From Begonia masoniana (lineage: Eukaryota > Streptophyta > Magnoliopsida > Cucurbitales > Begoniaceae), in the NCBI GenBank assembly GCA_022432975.1, contig CM039508.1:19071330-19135329 (forward strand): DNA of 64,000 nucleotides, read 5' to 3'. The notes under the pieces were generated by a model. That model was given only the letters and a program-made list of their open reading frames with translations. It was not told the origin of the DNA and ran no database searches. The translations under genes and the position numbers were made by a program. Below, in pieces: positions 55,510-64,000 of this stretch (its first letter is position 1; the number at the start of each line of letters is the position of its first letter).

Positions 55510-56221
55510 GAGAGTAGGGCTGATCTACTTAAATAACCAAGGAGATCGGCCCCCCGTTCTCGGGAGAACGGCCCTCTGCGTGCTTTGGCCCGTGATCAAT
55601 TATTGATCACGGGCCAGAGCATGAGGGGCCGAGTGCCAGACTTGGCCCCCCACGTTCTCCAACCCGTGATCAATAATTGATCACGGGCCGAAGCACGGGA
55701 GGCCGTGTGCCAGACTTAGCCCCTGCATTCTCCGACTCGTAATCAATAATTGATCACGGGCAGAAAACGGGGGGCCGTGCTCAGACAAGGGCCCCCGTTT
55801 TAAAATTTCTCTATAACACGTGCGTTGCACGTGTTACACGGGGGACCGAGCTAAATAGAACGGCCCCCTGTTCTATTCGAGGGGCAACGAAGGGGTGTAG
55901 AATGCCCCACGCACGTGCATTGCACGTGGAAACACGTGGGGGCCGTTCAGTTTAGCTCGGCCCCCGTGTGTTTCCACGTGCAACGCACGTGCATGGGTTC
56001 TACACCCCCACGTCGACCCCCGAACAGAACAGAGGGTTGGACTTGGAGAACGGTTCCCCGTTCTCTTCGTAAAATGTGGAATGGGCTGCTATCAAACATC
56101 TGACGGGGTTTAAATTGTTAGCCTTTTGATAGTTTTAAAGTTTGTTTTGTTAGGGTTAATACTTTAAAAGTTTTTTTTAAAAAAAAAACCGATCCTTTGA
56201 TGTTCAAAATAATTTTTACCC
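55510..56221 (-). repeat. Right TIR of MULE 2, with palindromes
   Basis: The inverted partner of 47749-48260, enlarged by a 74-bp unit repeated three times (palindromes at 55587-55615, 55663-55687, 55736-55760) and by a foldback with arms of about 36 bp (55910-55945 and 55958-55993). Many CACGTG cores. It ends TTTTTACCC before target ATTATTATA. Confidence 0.88.
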
Positions 56222-56285
56222 ATTATTATATGATGCATGCATTTGATGTTCAAAATAATTTTTACCCATTATTATATGATGCATG
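56178..56285. repeat. Tandem copy of the MULE 2 terminus
   Basis: A 54-bp or shorter stretch TTTGATGTTCAAAATAATTT to ATGATGCATGCA, which includes the last 28 bp of the TIR and the target duplication, occurs twice in direct succession (from about 56196 and 56242). Confidence 0.85.
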
Positions 56286-57361
56286 CATAGTACACCTTGA
56301 TGGAGATGCAATGAATTCCATCATATTAACATCAATATTACCATTCATGTTATGAAATTTTTAAAAATTTAACGACAAATAATTGAACACAATTACAACA
56401 ATATACTTTAGTAATGAAGATAATTAAAACTTACTCGAGAATGACACGAAACACTACAAATTGGAAAGTGAGTGGAGAGAATTGACGTGATAAGGTTGAG
56501 ACTTGAGAGTTGAGATAAAAGAGAATTGAAAGAGTTAAGATAGTTGAGAGAACTAATGACCATTGACGAATGCACTGTTCGAGCCTGGTTTGTGGTCAGA
56601 CCAGGCTCGATAGGGGCTTCCAAAATTTTCAATTGGTGCTCGCGCTGATTTGCCATTGAACAAATTTATAGATTATTTCTTTTTAAAAAAAATCAAATCT
56701 TTTGATATAATAACTTTAGGTAAAAATATTAAATTAATAAAATATTATCGTGAATAATATTAATAACTAATGAATAAATGTCGAGAAACTGGAAGCTTAG
56801 TATTTGAGACGTTCTCTTCATGCTGCGTTTTCCTGTCATTTTTATAAGTGATTTTCACATGAATTTATACTCTGATTTTTTGTCAGCCATGTCAATTTTT
56901 AATATAACATTTACATTTCTTTTACTGATATTTTGGATTATACTTCTCTCAATATTGTTTTTATAAATTAATTTTTAATTTTGATATAGATCAAATATTT
57001 TTTTAATTAATTGGCTTTACAAATAAAAAAATTATATCTATGTTTTAATTATTTTTCACACAAACACACACATATATTTAATCTAATTCTAATTATTAAA
57101 CTAGAATTAATAACTTCTAATCGTATTGTTTAAGAAAAGAGTAATATCTGTATGTGATAGGCAGCTAGCTAGTGCACAGATAAGATCACAACACAAGAAG
57201 ATTGACCTAACTTCTTTTTGCCAAACTATTATGAAATATCGTACAAAAACTTTAGATAATGGAATGTGACAGTAATAATTAATCATTTAATGAAGACTTT
57301 GGTCTAACAACAATGATGATTTCCACTTAGAATATAATTCAAAAAAATTACAAGTTAAAAA
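56286..57361. other. AT-rich spacer without gene
   Basis: About 1.1 kb of AT-rich DNA. No reading frame has family features; a short frame at 56408-56656 (minus) has low complexity. It might be original host intergenic DNA, since it flanks the MULE 2 target and the Tekay LTR. No element ends were recognised. Confidence 0.5.
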
Positions 57362-57936
57362 TGTAACACCCGGCACTTTTGTTATGTAATTATTCCTTAA
57401 ACTGTTGAAATGGAATTTATTGGCCATTAATAAAATGCGTATTTTATTTGAAGTTTTATAATACCTTACAGAAGAGGAGATTTTTGTAGAAAACGGATCG
57501 AAGAATTTAAGTCACAACTTAATTGGAAAACCAAATTATGTTCAACCAAAACAAAACTATTTGGTTAGAAATCAATGGAAGGGTAAATTGGAGAGAAATT
57601 AAGGTTGGTGGGAGAAAGCCAATGGTTGGTTGCCATGTGTTCAACTTGTTGAACAAGACATACTCTTTCCTCCTACGTGAAACCTTCATTTCACCTCTCT
57701 GTTTCTTCTCTTCCTTCTTGTTTTCTCTCTTCCAGACGACAGAGACAAATTTCCAAACTTTGTTCTCCTGTTTTCTCCCATTTTCTCGGTTACAGGTAAC
57801 TATTTTTCATTAGTTAACGAGTTTAGGTTAGTTACTTTTAGTTTTACGAATGTTTTGGGTTGACAGCCCGATTATTCACGATATAGGTTTTGAACCACCG
57901 TGGACGTGTGAACAAAGCTTTCAGCTCTACAACCAC

Positions 57937-57977
57937 AGGTAAGTTCATGCAATTTTGTTGGCCCTTAAGGCCCTACA
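57937..57977 (+). promoter_or_regulatory. Conserved splice-donor plus palindrome module
   Basis: ACAGGTAAGTTCATGC is a near-perfect plant 5' splice site. Fourteen bases on comes GGCCCTTAAGGCCCTACA. The pair occurs at matching places in all large TGTRAC LTRs of the window, whatever their overall divergence. Function unknown; retention of both parts suggests selection on element RNA. Confidence 0.7.
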
Positions 57978-58956
57978 ACTTGGAGGTACTAGGTTTGGTT
58001 CGGGTAGTTAGGATTTTAGGTTATGTTTTAAGTTAAACCTGTCTCCTTTATATTCTGTTCTCCCTGTTGCATTTATTCTGTTATTTATGAATGTCAGGTT
58101 GAGCATCACACTTATTCATGCATACACGTTTTCTGGAAAGTCATGTAAATATTTTTGAGCACTAGATTTTTGAAGTAATGAAAGTTAAAACCTGTAATGT
58201 AATGTACGGTTAAGTGTGGACGAGGGCTGGCATCCAGTTATGTACTCCTGTTATGTCCTGTTGTGGCATGTACTCCTATTGCGCCAGCTCCTCTTCCCAC
58301 TTATACCTTCCTGTCCAGTGAAATGTAATGTAATGTTCATGTATTTAAAAATGTTCATGCATAGCATATGCACACTGCATTCCATGTTCTTACTGAGCTC
58401 TAGGCTCATAGATGAACTCCCTGTTGTAGGTATGGATACTCCAGATGAGGACTTTGCGCCTCAAAATGACGAGCTGATGTAGTTGGAGGATCGAGCTCAC
58501 GGGGTTTGGCTGCTGCAGTTAGACAAGAGTTAATCCTGTAAGAATGTGTTTTCTGAAGTTAAGTCCAATATTGTACTATCTTTTGAAGTTTTAAAGCATT
58601 TGAAATGTAGGTCCAGTTCTGTACTATTTTGTGGTTTGTAAAACGATGTATGGAACCTGTATTGGTGTTTAAAATCTCTGTATTTGACAGTTGAATTATG
58701 TTTTGAAGTATTCTGGAATTTGTTTGGAATATTTTCTGTTAGTCTGTGCATGGATAGTTTCTGGTTTTAGAGCTATCCATGTAGTGTAATCTTTCTTAAG
58801 TTTCTGTCATGTTTTCTGTTGTGTTCGAAAAATCAGGTTTTTGAACTGGTTTGAGAGTTTGAGACTTTCATATCTTCTGTTTTTATGCTCTCTGTTCGTA
58901 TGTCTTCCTGATAAAAGTTGTCAATTTTGTCTTAAACTCTACATCCACCGTTACCT

Positions 58957-60004
58957 TTGTCTTATATACATCTACCGGTTTCGTCTTACATCTACCGGTT
59001 TCGTCTTATATACATCTACCGGTTTCGTCTTATATACATCTACCGGTTTCGTCTTATATACATCTACCGGTTTCGTCTTATATACATCTACCGGTTTCGT
59101 CTTATATACATCTACCGGTTTCGTCTTATATACATCTACCGGTTTCGTCTTATATACATCTACCGGTTTCGTCTTATATACATCTACCGGTTTCGTCTTA
59201 TATACATCTACCGGTTTCGTCTTATATACATCTACCGGTTTCGTCTTATATACATCTACCGGTTTCGTCTTATATACATCTACCGGTTTCGTCTTATATA
59301 CATCTACCGGTTTCGTCTTATATACATCTACCGGTTTCGTCTTATATACATCTACCGGTTTCGTCTTATATACATCTACCGGTTTCGTCTTATATACATC
59401 TACCGGTTTCGTCTTATATACATCTACCGGTTTCGTCTTATATACATCTACCGGTTTCGTCTTATATACATCTACCGGTTTCGTCTTATATACATCTACC
59501 GGTTTCGTCTTATATACATCTACCGGTTTCGTCTTATATACATCTACCGGTTTCGTCTTATATACATCTACCGGTTTCGTCTTATATACATCTACCGGTT
59601 TCGTCTTATATACATCTACCGGTTTCGTCTTATATACATCTACCGGTTTCGTCTTATATACATCTACCGGTTTCGTCTTATATACATCTACCGGTTTCGT
59701 CTTATATACATCTACCGGTTTCGTCTTATATACATCTACCGGTTTCGTCTTATATACATCTACCGGTTTCGTCTTATATACATCTACCGGTTTCGTCTTA
59801 TATACATCTACCGGTTTCGTCTTATATACATCTACCGGTTTCGTCTTATATACATCTACCGGTTTCGTCTTATATACATCTACCGGTTTCGTCTTATATA
59901 CATCTACCGGTTTCGTCTTATATACATCTACCGGTTTCGTCTTATATACATCTACCGGTTTCGTCTTATATACATCTACCGGTTTCGTCTTATATACATC
60001 TACA
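58957..60004 (+). repeat. 24-bp minisatellite array, about 43 copies
   Basis: Units of TATACATCTACCGGTTTC plus GTCTTA repeat with no visible variant for about 1 kb, except at the edges. Because 24 is a multiple of three the array stays open in two frames (YTSTGFVL-type and IYRFRLIY-type peptides). I do not regard these frames as genes. The perfect homogeneity implies very recent amplification. Confidence 0.96.
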
Positions 60005-60106
60005 GGTTACTGTTCACTTTCGTCTTATTTCATCCACCGGTGACCAGTAGATTTTATCTCTGTTTTAGTTACTTCTGCCGATTTCATCTGTTGTCTGTAT
60101 CTTCCG

Positions 60107-60350
60107 GTTGACGTCATCATATCTTCCGATGACATCATCACATCTTCCATTGACATCATCACACATTCCGATTCCATCTGCTGCCTATATCTGCCGATGA
60201 CGTCATTAAATCTTCTGATGACATCATCACACATCCGATTCCATCTGCTGCCTATATCTGCCGATGACGTCATTACATCTTCCGATGATGTCATCACACA
60301 TCTGATTCCATCTGTTGCCTATATCTTCCAATGACGTCATCCACATCATC
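60107..60350 (+). repeat. TGACGTCA-rich degenerate repeats
   Basis: A 78-bp-like unit (CATCACAC...CCGATTCCATCTGCTGCC, then TATATCTGCCGATGACGTCA) occurs about three times. The cluster holds four TGACGTCA palindromes and several TGACATCA/TGATGTCA variants, all after CTTCCG or CTGCCG. It is the sequence theme of the 49-bp array in the solo LTR at 37765-41655. Confidence 0.85.
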
Positions 60351-60670
60351 CATCCACGTCATCTGCCTAAATCTTCCGGTATTCACTTGATGCCTGCTTC
60401 TTCCGTCAACGCCTTCTGCCAGCTTATTTACTTTTGTTTCATCACTTCCTGCTTTTCTTCTACTATCCATTTTGCGTTCCGATTCTGTTAACTGTTTTCC
60501 CGTTTGATTTCGAATCCAGAGAACTTTCTCTCTCACTGTAAATGTTTTAAAAGCATAATGTTCTATTCCCTGTTCAAAAAATAAATAAATAAATAATAGT
60601 CTCGTTTTCTGTAAAATGTCTGGAGTGATGGCTCCTCGGTCCCCGACCGGGTCGGGGGTCGTCACAGTTA

Positions 60671-60683
60671 TGGTATCAGAGAG
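60671..60683 (+). other. Primer binding site of Tekay element 2
   Basis: TGGTATCAGAGAG four bases after the LTR end, matching initiator-Met tRNA. The A before it makes an ATG that opens a 22-codon frame (MVSERQGFKIDSVKRL...), closed by TGA at about 60736. Confidence 0.9.
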
Positions 60684-60754
60684 ACAAGGTTTTAAAATCG
60701 ATTCTGTGAAACGTCTGACTGCGCAACCCACCACGTGAGATCGCTCCACCAACT

Positions 60755-60813
60755 GTAAGTGTTTCTAAGTTCTTTTAATTTAATTTAGTTATTCTGTTTA
60801 TAGGATTTTCTAG
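60755..60813 (+). other. Predicted leader intron between primer site and gag
   Basis: CAACT|GTAAGTGTTT at 60755 and two possible acceptors, TTTATAG (60803) and TTTCTAG (60813), with a U-rich tract between. The gag ATG is at 60815. The non-autonomous element has the same arrangement at 36847-36778. At 49-59 nt it would be short for a plant intron. Confidence 0.45.
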
Positions 60814-60814
60814 A

Positions 60815-61528
60815 ATGGTGAGAGGAAACCAGGGTGATGCAAATGACAGAGGCGACGCCCTCGATCGTCTAACCGAGTTAGTCGGCGTTCAGTCACGAAT
60901 GATGGAACGCATGATGGCCAGAGAAGATAATGGGAATCATAATAACCATGCAAATGCTCCACGTGACTCTAGTGAAGAAAGATTTCGGCGACTCCAGCCG
61001 CCTGCATTTGATGGATTATCAAAGGACCCTACTCATGCTGAGGAATGGATCCGGCAGATTGAACGCATGTTGAATTATGCAGAGGTGGAGGAAAATAAGA
61101 AAGTGATATGTGCCTCGTTTAATCTCACCAAGAGTGCTGGATTTTGGTGGGATACAGTGCAGTCAACCACTGTGGCATTAAGCTGGGAGGGATTTAAAAT
61201 ACTCTTCTACGAGAAGTACTTTGACCGCAGCATGAGGAAGGAGAAGTTACTGGAATTCTCTCGAGTACGACAGTTTGGAACGGTGGCCGAGTATGTTCAG
61301 AAGTTCGATTCACTATCCCGTTATACACCCCACCTAGTGGCCACTGATGAAAATAAGGTGCATCAGTTTATCCAGGGTTTGAAGATGGACCTCTTACGAG
61401 GGATTACATACGGGGGATTTGACGAGGCCCCATACACAAAGGTGGTAGCTAAGGCTTATCAGTTGGAAGCCTTAGAGGCAAAGTCTCAGAGATATACATC
61501 AAAGAGAATCATGCAGGATGCCCCTTAG
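60815..61528 (+). CDS. Gag capsid region of Tekay element 2
   Basis: Starts MVRGNQGDANDRGDALDRL with a short coiled coil, then the retrotransposon gag domain: RFRRLQPPAFDGLSKDP, AEEWIRQIERMLNYAEV, SAGFWWDTVQ, WEGFKILFYEKYFDRSMR, KEKLLEFSRVRQFGTVAEY, KVHQFIQGLKMDLL. It stops at TAG (61526-61528) before a QQQQQQK run. The codon was probably CAG, giving seven Gln. The knuckle region follows out of frame. Builds the virus-like particle shell. Confidence 0.9.
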   Translation: MVRGNQGDANDRGDALDRLTELVGVQSRMMERMMAREDNGNHNNHANAPRDSSEERFRRLQPPAFDGLSKDPTHAEEWIRQIERMLNYAEVEENKKVICASFNLTKSAGFWWDTVQSTTVALSWEGFKILFYEKYFDRSMRKEKLLEFSRVRQFGTVAEYVQKFDSLSRYTPHLVATDENKVHQFIQGLKMDLLRGITYGGFDEAPYTKVVAKAYQLEALEAKSQRYTSKRIMQDAP

Positions 61529-61790
61529 CAGCAACAACAACAACAAAAGGACAGTTTGGGCAACCACGGCAGCAATATAACAGAGGTGTGAAAAGACCAA
61601 ATGAGGTTGCTGTTTACCAGGACAAAGGGAAAAGACCTATGGGAGCTCCTTAGCTTCCCGTATGCCCGCGCTGCCAGAGAAATCATACGGGAGACTGCAG
61701 GCTCTTTACTGGCCAATGTTTCCGACGTGGCAAAGGAGGCCATCATCTTCGGGATTGCCCGATGCAGGACACGAGACCAAACCTTGCAGT
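61529..61790 (+). pseudogene. Gag nucleocapsid zinc-knuckle region, frameshifted
   Basis: Frame KRPMGAP*LPVCPRCQRNH, TGDCRLFTGQCFRRGKGGHH, LRDCP has the two-part Tekay knuckle. The TAG replaces CAG, and the second Cys of CFRCG reads Arg. It is in frame with the protease downstream but not with the capsid upstream. Confidence 0.82.
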
Positions 61791-62322
61791 ACCAAGGGTT
61801 TTTGCAATGATGGAGGACGTTGATGATGCCGATCAGCACACAGTAATTACAGGTACAATCTTAATATGTGATGCACCTGCTTATACCTTGTGGGACACGG
61901 GGGCCACACATTCGTTCGTGGCAATAGACTTCGTAGTTAGACAGAAGTTTTGTTGTACACCATCAGATCAACCCTACAGCATTATGCTACCGTCCGGAGA
62001 GTTTATGCACTCCGAGCAGGCAATGCAGGGTGATATAGTGTCAGTTGGAGACCAGAAATTGTATGTCAATCTTATCATCATCGATATGAAAGGATACGAA
62101 GTAAATCTAGGGATGGACTGGCTGTTTCGACATCACGCCACCATCAACTGCAGGTCTGGGCTCGTGTCTTTTAAGCGCCCGAACGAAGTAGAGTTCTCCT
62201 ATCAGGCTGTACCGAAGAAACATAGTATGCCTGTTATATCCTCCTTGAAGGCTTCAACAGCTGATGAGGTCAGGATGTGTAGGACTTCTTGCCCACGTAG
62301 TAGATGTTCAGATGCAAGGTGA
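61762..62322 (+). CDS. Aspartic protease of Tekay element 2
   Basis: [18 protein letters not shown] carries the catalytic DTGA motif, and [19 protein letters not shown] the conserved second half. About 186 residues, open to 62322. It cleaves the Gag-Pol precursor. The start codon given is just the first Met in the open stretch; the protein is made as a polyprotein. Confidence 0.88.
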   Translation: MQDTRPNLAVPRVFAMMEDVDDADQHTVITGTILICDAPAYTLWDTGATHSFVAIDFVVRQKFCCTPSDQPYSIMLPSGEFMHSEQAMQGDIVSVGDQKLYVNLIIIDMKGYEVNLGMDWLFRHHATINCRSGLVSFKRPNEVEFSYQAVPKKHSMPVISSLKASTADEVRMCRTSCPRSRCSDAR

Positions 62323-63284
62323 GGTGGAACTTTCAAAATATTCCGGTAGTTCGAAACTTCTCAGAGGTTTTCTTAGATGACCTACCGGGATTGCCACCGG
62401 ATCGTGAGATAGAGTTTGAGATCGATGTGTACCCTGGTGCTGAACCGGTGTCAAAGAATCCGTACCGTATGGCGCCAATAGAGCTGAGGGAGTTGAAGAC
62501 TCAGCTAAAGGAGTTGGTGGACAAGGGCTTTGTGCGCCCTAGTTTCTCTCCGTGGGGTGCTCTCGTCTTGTTTGTCAAGAAGAAGGATGGGTCCCTACGG
62601 ATGTGTATTGACTACCGTGAGCTGAACAAGTTGACTATCAGAAATAAGTACCCGTTGCCAAGAATCGATGATTTATTCGACCAGCTACAGGGGGCTCGGG
62701 TATTTTCTAAGATTGACTTGCGCTCCGGTTATTACCAGTTGAAGGTTAGAGCAGATAATATTCCAAAGACCGCCTTCAGGAATCGGTACGGGCATTACGA
62801 GTTCTTGGTGATGTCATTCGGGTTAACTAATGCTCCGGCGGCATTTATGGACTTGATGAACAGGATATTCCAGGACTTCTTGGATAAATTTGTAATCGTC
62901 TTCATCGACGACATCCTGGTTTACTTCAGAAGTGAGGCCGAGCACGAGGAGCACTTGGCAATTTTGCTGTTGACTCTGAAACAGCACCAGTTGTATGCAA
63001 AACTGTCGAAGTGCGAGTTCTGGTTGAGCATGATTAACTTCCTAGGCCATGTGGTGTCGGCAGAAGGAGTGTCTATGGATCCAGCCAAGATTCTGGCAGT
63101 GAAAGAATGGCCAAGGCCGAGGAATGCCAGTGAGGTACGGAGCTTTATCGGGTTAGCTTGTTATTACAGAAAGTTTATCAAAGGATTTTCGGTGATAGCG
63201 AAACCTATGACCAGCTTAATGAGGAAGGAAATCAAGTTCAAGTGGTCTGAAGCATGTGAGGTGAGCTTTCAGACACTTAAGTAG
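62304..63284 (+). CDS. Reverse transcriptase of Tekay element 2
   Basis: Full [111 protein letters not shown], catalytic [46 protein letters not shown]. It ends at TAG after SFQTLK, where related elements read Gln. It overlaps the protease frame by 19 bp in another frame, so a frameshift separates the two. Confidence 0.93.
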   Translation: MFRCKVRWNFQNIPVVRNFSEVFLDDLPGLPPDREIEFEIDVYPGAEPVSKNPYRMAPIELRELKTQLKELVDKGFVRPSFSPWGALVLFVKKKDGSLRMCIDYRELNKLTIRNKYPLPRIDDLFDQLQGARVFSKIDLRSGYYQLKVRADNIPKTAFRNRYGHYEFLVMSFGLTNAPAAFMDLMNRIFQDFLDKFVIVFIDDILVYFRSEAEHEEHLAILLLTLKQHQLYAKLSKCEFWLSMINFLGHVVSAEGVSMDPAKILAVKEWPRPRNASEVRSFIGLACYYRKFIKGFSVIAKPMTSLMRKEIKFKWSEACEVSFQTLK

Positions 63285-63833
63285 AAATTAACCACTGCTC
63301 CTCTGTTAGTATTGTCAGTTGAAGACGGTAAATTCAGCGTATACTGTGATGTGTCAAAGATTGGCTTGGGATGTGTACTAATGCAAGAAGGGAAAGTGGT
63401 AGCATACGCATCCCGACAATTGAAGAGCCATGAAAAAAACTACCCTACTCACGACCTTGAGTTAGCGGCAGTTGTATTTGTACTGAAAGTATGGAGACAC
63501 CATTTGTACGGGCAATCATATGAGGTGTTTTCTGATCACAAGAGTTTGAGGTACCTTTTTACTCAGAAAGAGTTGAATATGAGGCAGAGGCGGTGGTTAG
63601 AATTTGTGAAGGATTACGATGTTGAGATCAAATACCACCCTGGTAAAGCTAATGTGGTAGCTGATGCACTGAGCAGGATGCCAGCTACTATGCAATCAGT
63701 TATGTCGGCCGTATCAATGCCTTTGAGGACGGAGATACAGAAGTTCGATATGGAGATAGTTTCTGGGCTATCAGCCATACTAGCAGACTTAACCCTACGG
63801 CTCACCGTCCTGGACCGCATTAAGGAAGCCTAG
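63285..63833 (+). CDS. RNase H of Tekay element 2
   Basis: Continues in RT frame: [20 protein letters not shown] (Asp), [16 protein letters not shown] (Glu), [16 protein letters not shown] (Asp), [13 protein letters not shown] (Asp), then the linker to integrase. All four catalytic residues are present. Stops at TAG after IKEA, again where CAG would give the family's Gln. Confidence 0.92.
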   Translation, partial: KLTTAPLLVLSVEDGKFSVYCDVSKIGLGCVLMQEGKVVAYASRQLKSHEKNYPTHDLELAAVVFVLKVWRHHLYGQSYEVFSDHKSLRYLFTQKELNMRQRRWLEFVKDYDVEIKYHPGKANVVADALSRMPATMQSVMSAVSMPLRTEIQKFDMEIVSGLSAILADLTLRLTVLDRIKEA

Positions 63834-64000
63834 AAGACCAATTCAAAGGAGATGGCTGATATGGTGAGCAAAGTACCAATGGCTTCTTCCGATTTCAGTT
63901 ATTCGGGATATGGAGTTCTGAAGTTCAAAAACAGATGGTATGTTCCGAAAGACGAAGAGCTACGGAAGCACATCTTATCGGAAGCCCATTCATCTTCTTT
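63834..64000 (+). pseudogene. Start of integrase, cut by window end
   Basis: KTNSKEMADMVSKVPMASSD, GVLKFKNRWYVPKDEELRKH and SEAHSSS lead into the H2C2 domain, open to the last base. The rest lies outside the window. Confidence 0.85.

Larger units (their letters stand above)
47749..56221. mobile_element. MULE 2, complete two-gene Mutator-like element
   Basis: Both ends start GGGTAAAAA, and long terminal inverted repeats (about 500-700 bp, imperfect) extend inward: AAAGTATCAATTTTCTT, TATTAACCCTAACAAAACAAA, ACTATCAAAA and AACAATTTAAACC can be matched in both. A 9-bp target duplication ATTATTATA (47740-47748 and 56222-56230) is the Mutator hallmark. Two genes converge: a plus-strand plant-transposon-domain gene (48475-49866) and a minus-strand transposase (53288-55436). 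A solo LTR sits between them. Both genes are broken. Confidence 0.92.
57362..60666 (+). repeat. 5' LTR of Tekay element 2 (3.3 kb) with 24-bp array
   Basis: TGTAACACCCGGCACTTTTG...CGGGGGTCGTCACA. The same family as the solo LTRs at 37765 and 49875. Modules: pyrimidine-rich leader (57660-57790), donor AGGTAAGT (57937-57944), TTGGCCCTTAAGGCCCTACA (57958-57977), TTACTGAGCTCTAGGCTCATAG (58390-58411), hairpin (58748-58782), 24-bp array (58957-60004), TGACGTCA cluster (60107-60350) and a CCCCGACCGGGTCGGGG palindrome before the end. Confidence 0.93.
57362..64000 (+). mobile_element. Tekay/Del-type retrotransposon 2, 5' part, fairly young
   Basis: 5' LTR (57362-60666), primer site, gag, protease, RT, RNase H and the start of integrase before the window ends. 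Pol is over 90% open: the nonsense changes seen are mostly CAG to TAG, plus a frameshift between gag and nucleocapsid. Same lineage as the element at 1-4616 at protein level, but the LTRs are quite different. It is preceded by a run of A, and the 3' LTR is off-window. Confidence 0.93.

Noticed and set aside
58841..60043. A 400-residue open frame of YTSTGFVL repeats, and a 384-residue frame of IYRFRLIY repeats in another phase
   Set aside because: Both are by-products of a 24-bp array whose length is a multiple of three, inside an LTR. No codon bias or domain; two frames being open at once argues against coding.
60294..60752. A 152-residue minus-strand frame over LTR end and primer site
   Set aside because: It covers the LTR boundary, primer site and TGACGTCA repeats; chance frame.

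Overview
This window looks like plant (angiosperm) repeat-rich heterochromatin. I find no convincing single-copy host gene. Almost every base can be assigned to nested transposable elements: Ty3/gypsy elements of the Tekay/Del chromovirus type and of a CRM-like (centromeric retrotransposon) type, a Ty1/copia Sirevirus, and two Mutator-like (MULE) DNA transposons. Initiator-Met-tRNA primer sites (TGGTATCAGAG) and the protein families are typical of flowering plants; the species cannot be read from the sequence. CRM-like elements hint at a pericentromeric location, but this is inference.

Layout. 1-4616 is the 3' half of a Tekay element (pol with chromodomain, then a 2.2-kb LTR) that sits inside a CRM-like element continuing at 4617-8095, with LTR-like sequence beyond. 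10203-21882 is a complete but decayed minus-strand Sirevirus (TSD GGAGG). A solo LTR (16948-18273, TSD GATCT) splits it in the protease/integrase region, and a 946-bp tandem duplication spans that insertion point. 22570-28483 is MULE 1, split by a solo LTR (23875-26427, TSD AAATT). 28484-47244 is a second CRM-like element that has lost RT, RNase H and most of integrase. Its gag is split by a 12-kb minus-strand non-autonomous Tekay-like element (31021-43281, TSD TGAAA), whose right LTR is itself split by a solo LTR (37765-41655, TSD TGTTC) holding a 49-bp satellite array. 47749-56221 is MULE 2 (9-bp TSD ATTATTATA, long TIRs), with a transposase on one strand and a second convergent gene on the other, interrupted by a solo LTR (49875-52530, TSD AGTTT). 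57362-64000 is the 5' part of a fairly young Tekay element: an LTR with a 24-bp array, primer site, gag, protease, RT, RNase H and the start of integrase.

How the parts relate. Six LTRs of the TGTRACACCCGG type share a modular design although their sequences have diverged. In the sense direction the order is a perfect 5' splice donor followed by a GGCCCTTAAGGCCC-like palindrome, then a TGAGC...GGCTCA block, then a GCATGGATAG...CTATCCATGC hairpin, then a lineage-specific tandem array of palindromic (often bZIP-type TGACGTCA) motifs before the LTR end. Three LTRs of one family carry different arrays at this same position. Two of the elements also have intron-like signals between primer site and gag. 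This modular LTR is the most promising undescribed feature. Next are a non-autonomous element encoding a capsid-less, zinc-knuckle-only Gag, and a domain of plant-transposon type that appears both in MULE 2 and in the 3' region of the Sirevirus.

Decay is dominated by C-to-T changes at CpG and CHG sites (CAG to TAG, CGA to TGA, TGG to TAG/TGA), as expected for methylated, silenced DNA. Several tandem duplications with microhomology may be real rearrangements or assembly artefacts, because the copies differ mainly by single-base indels.
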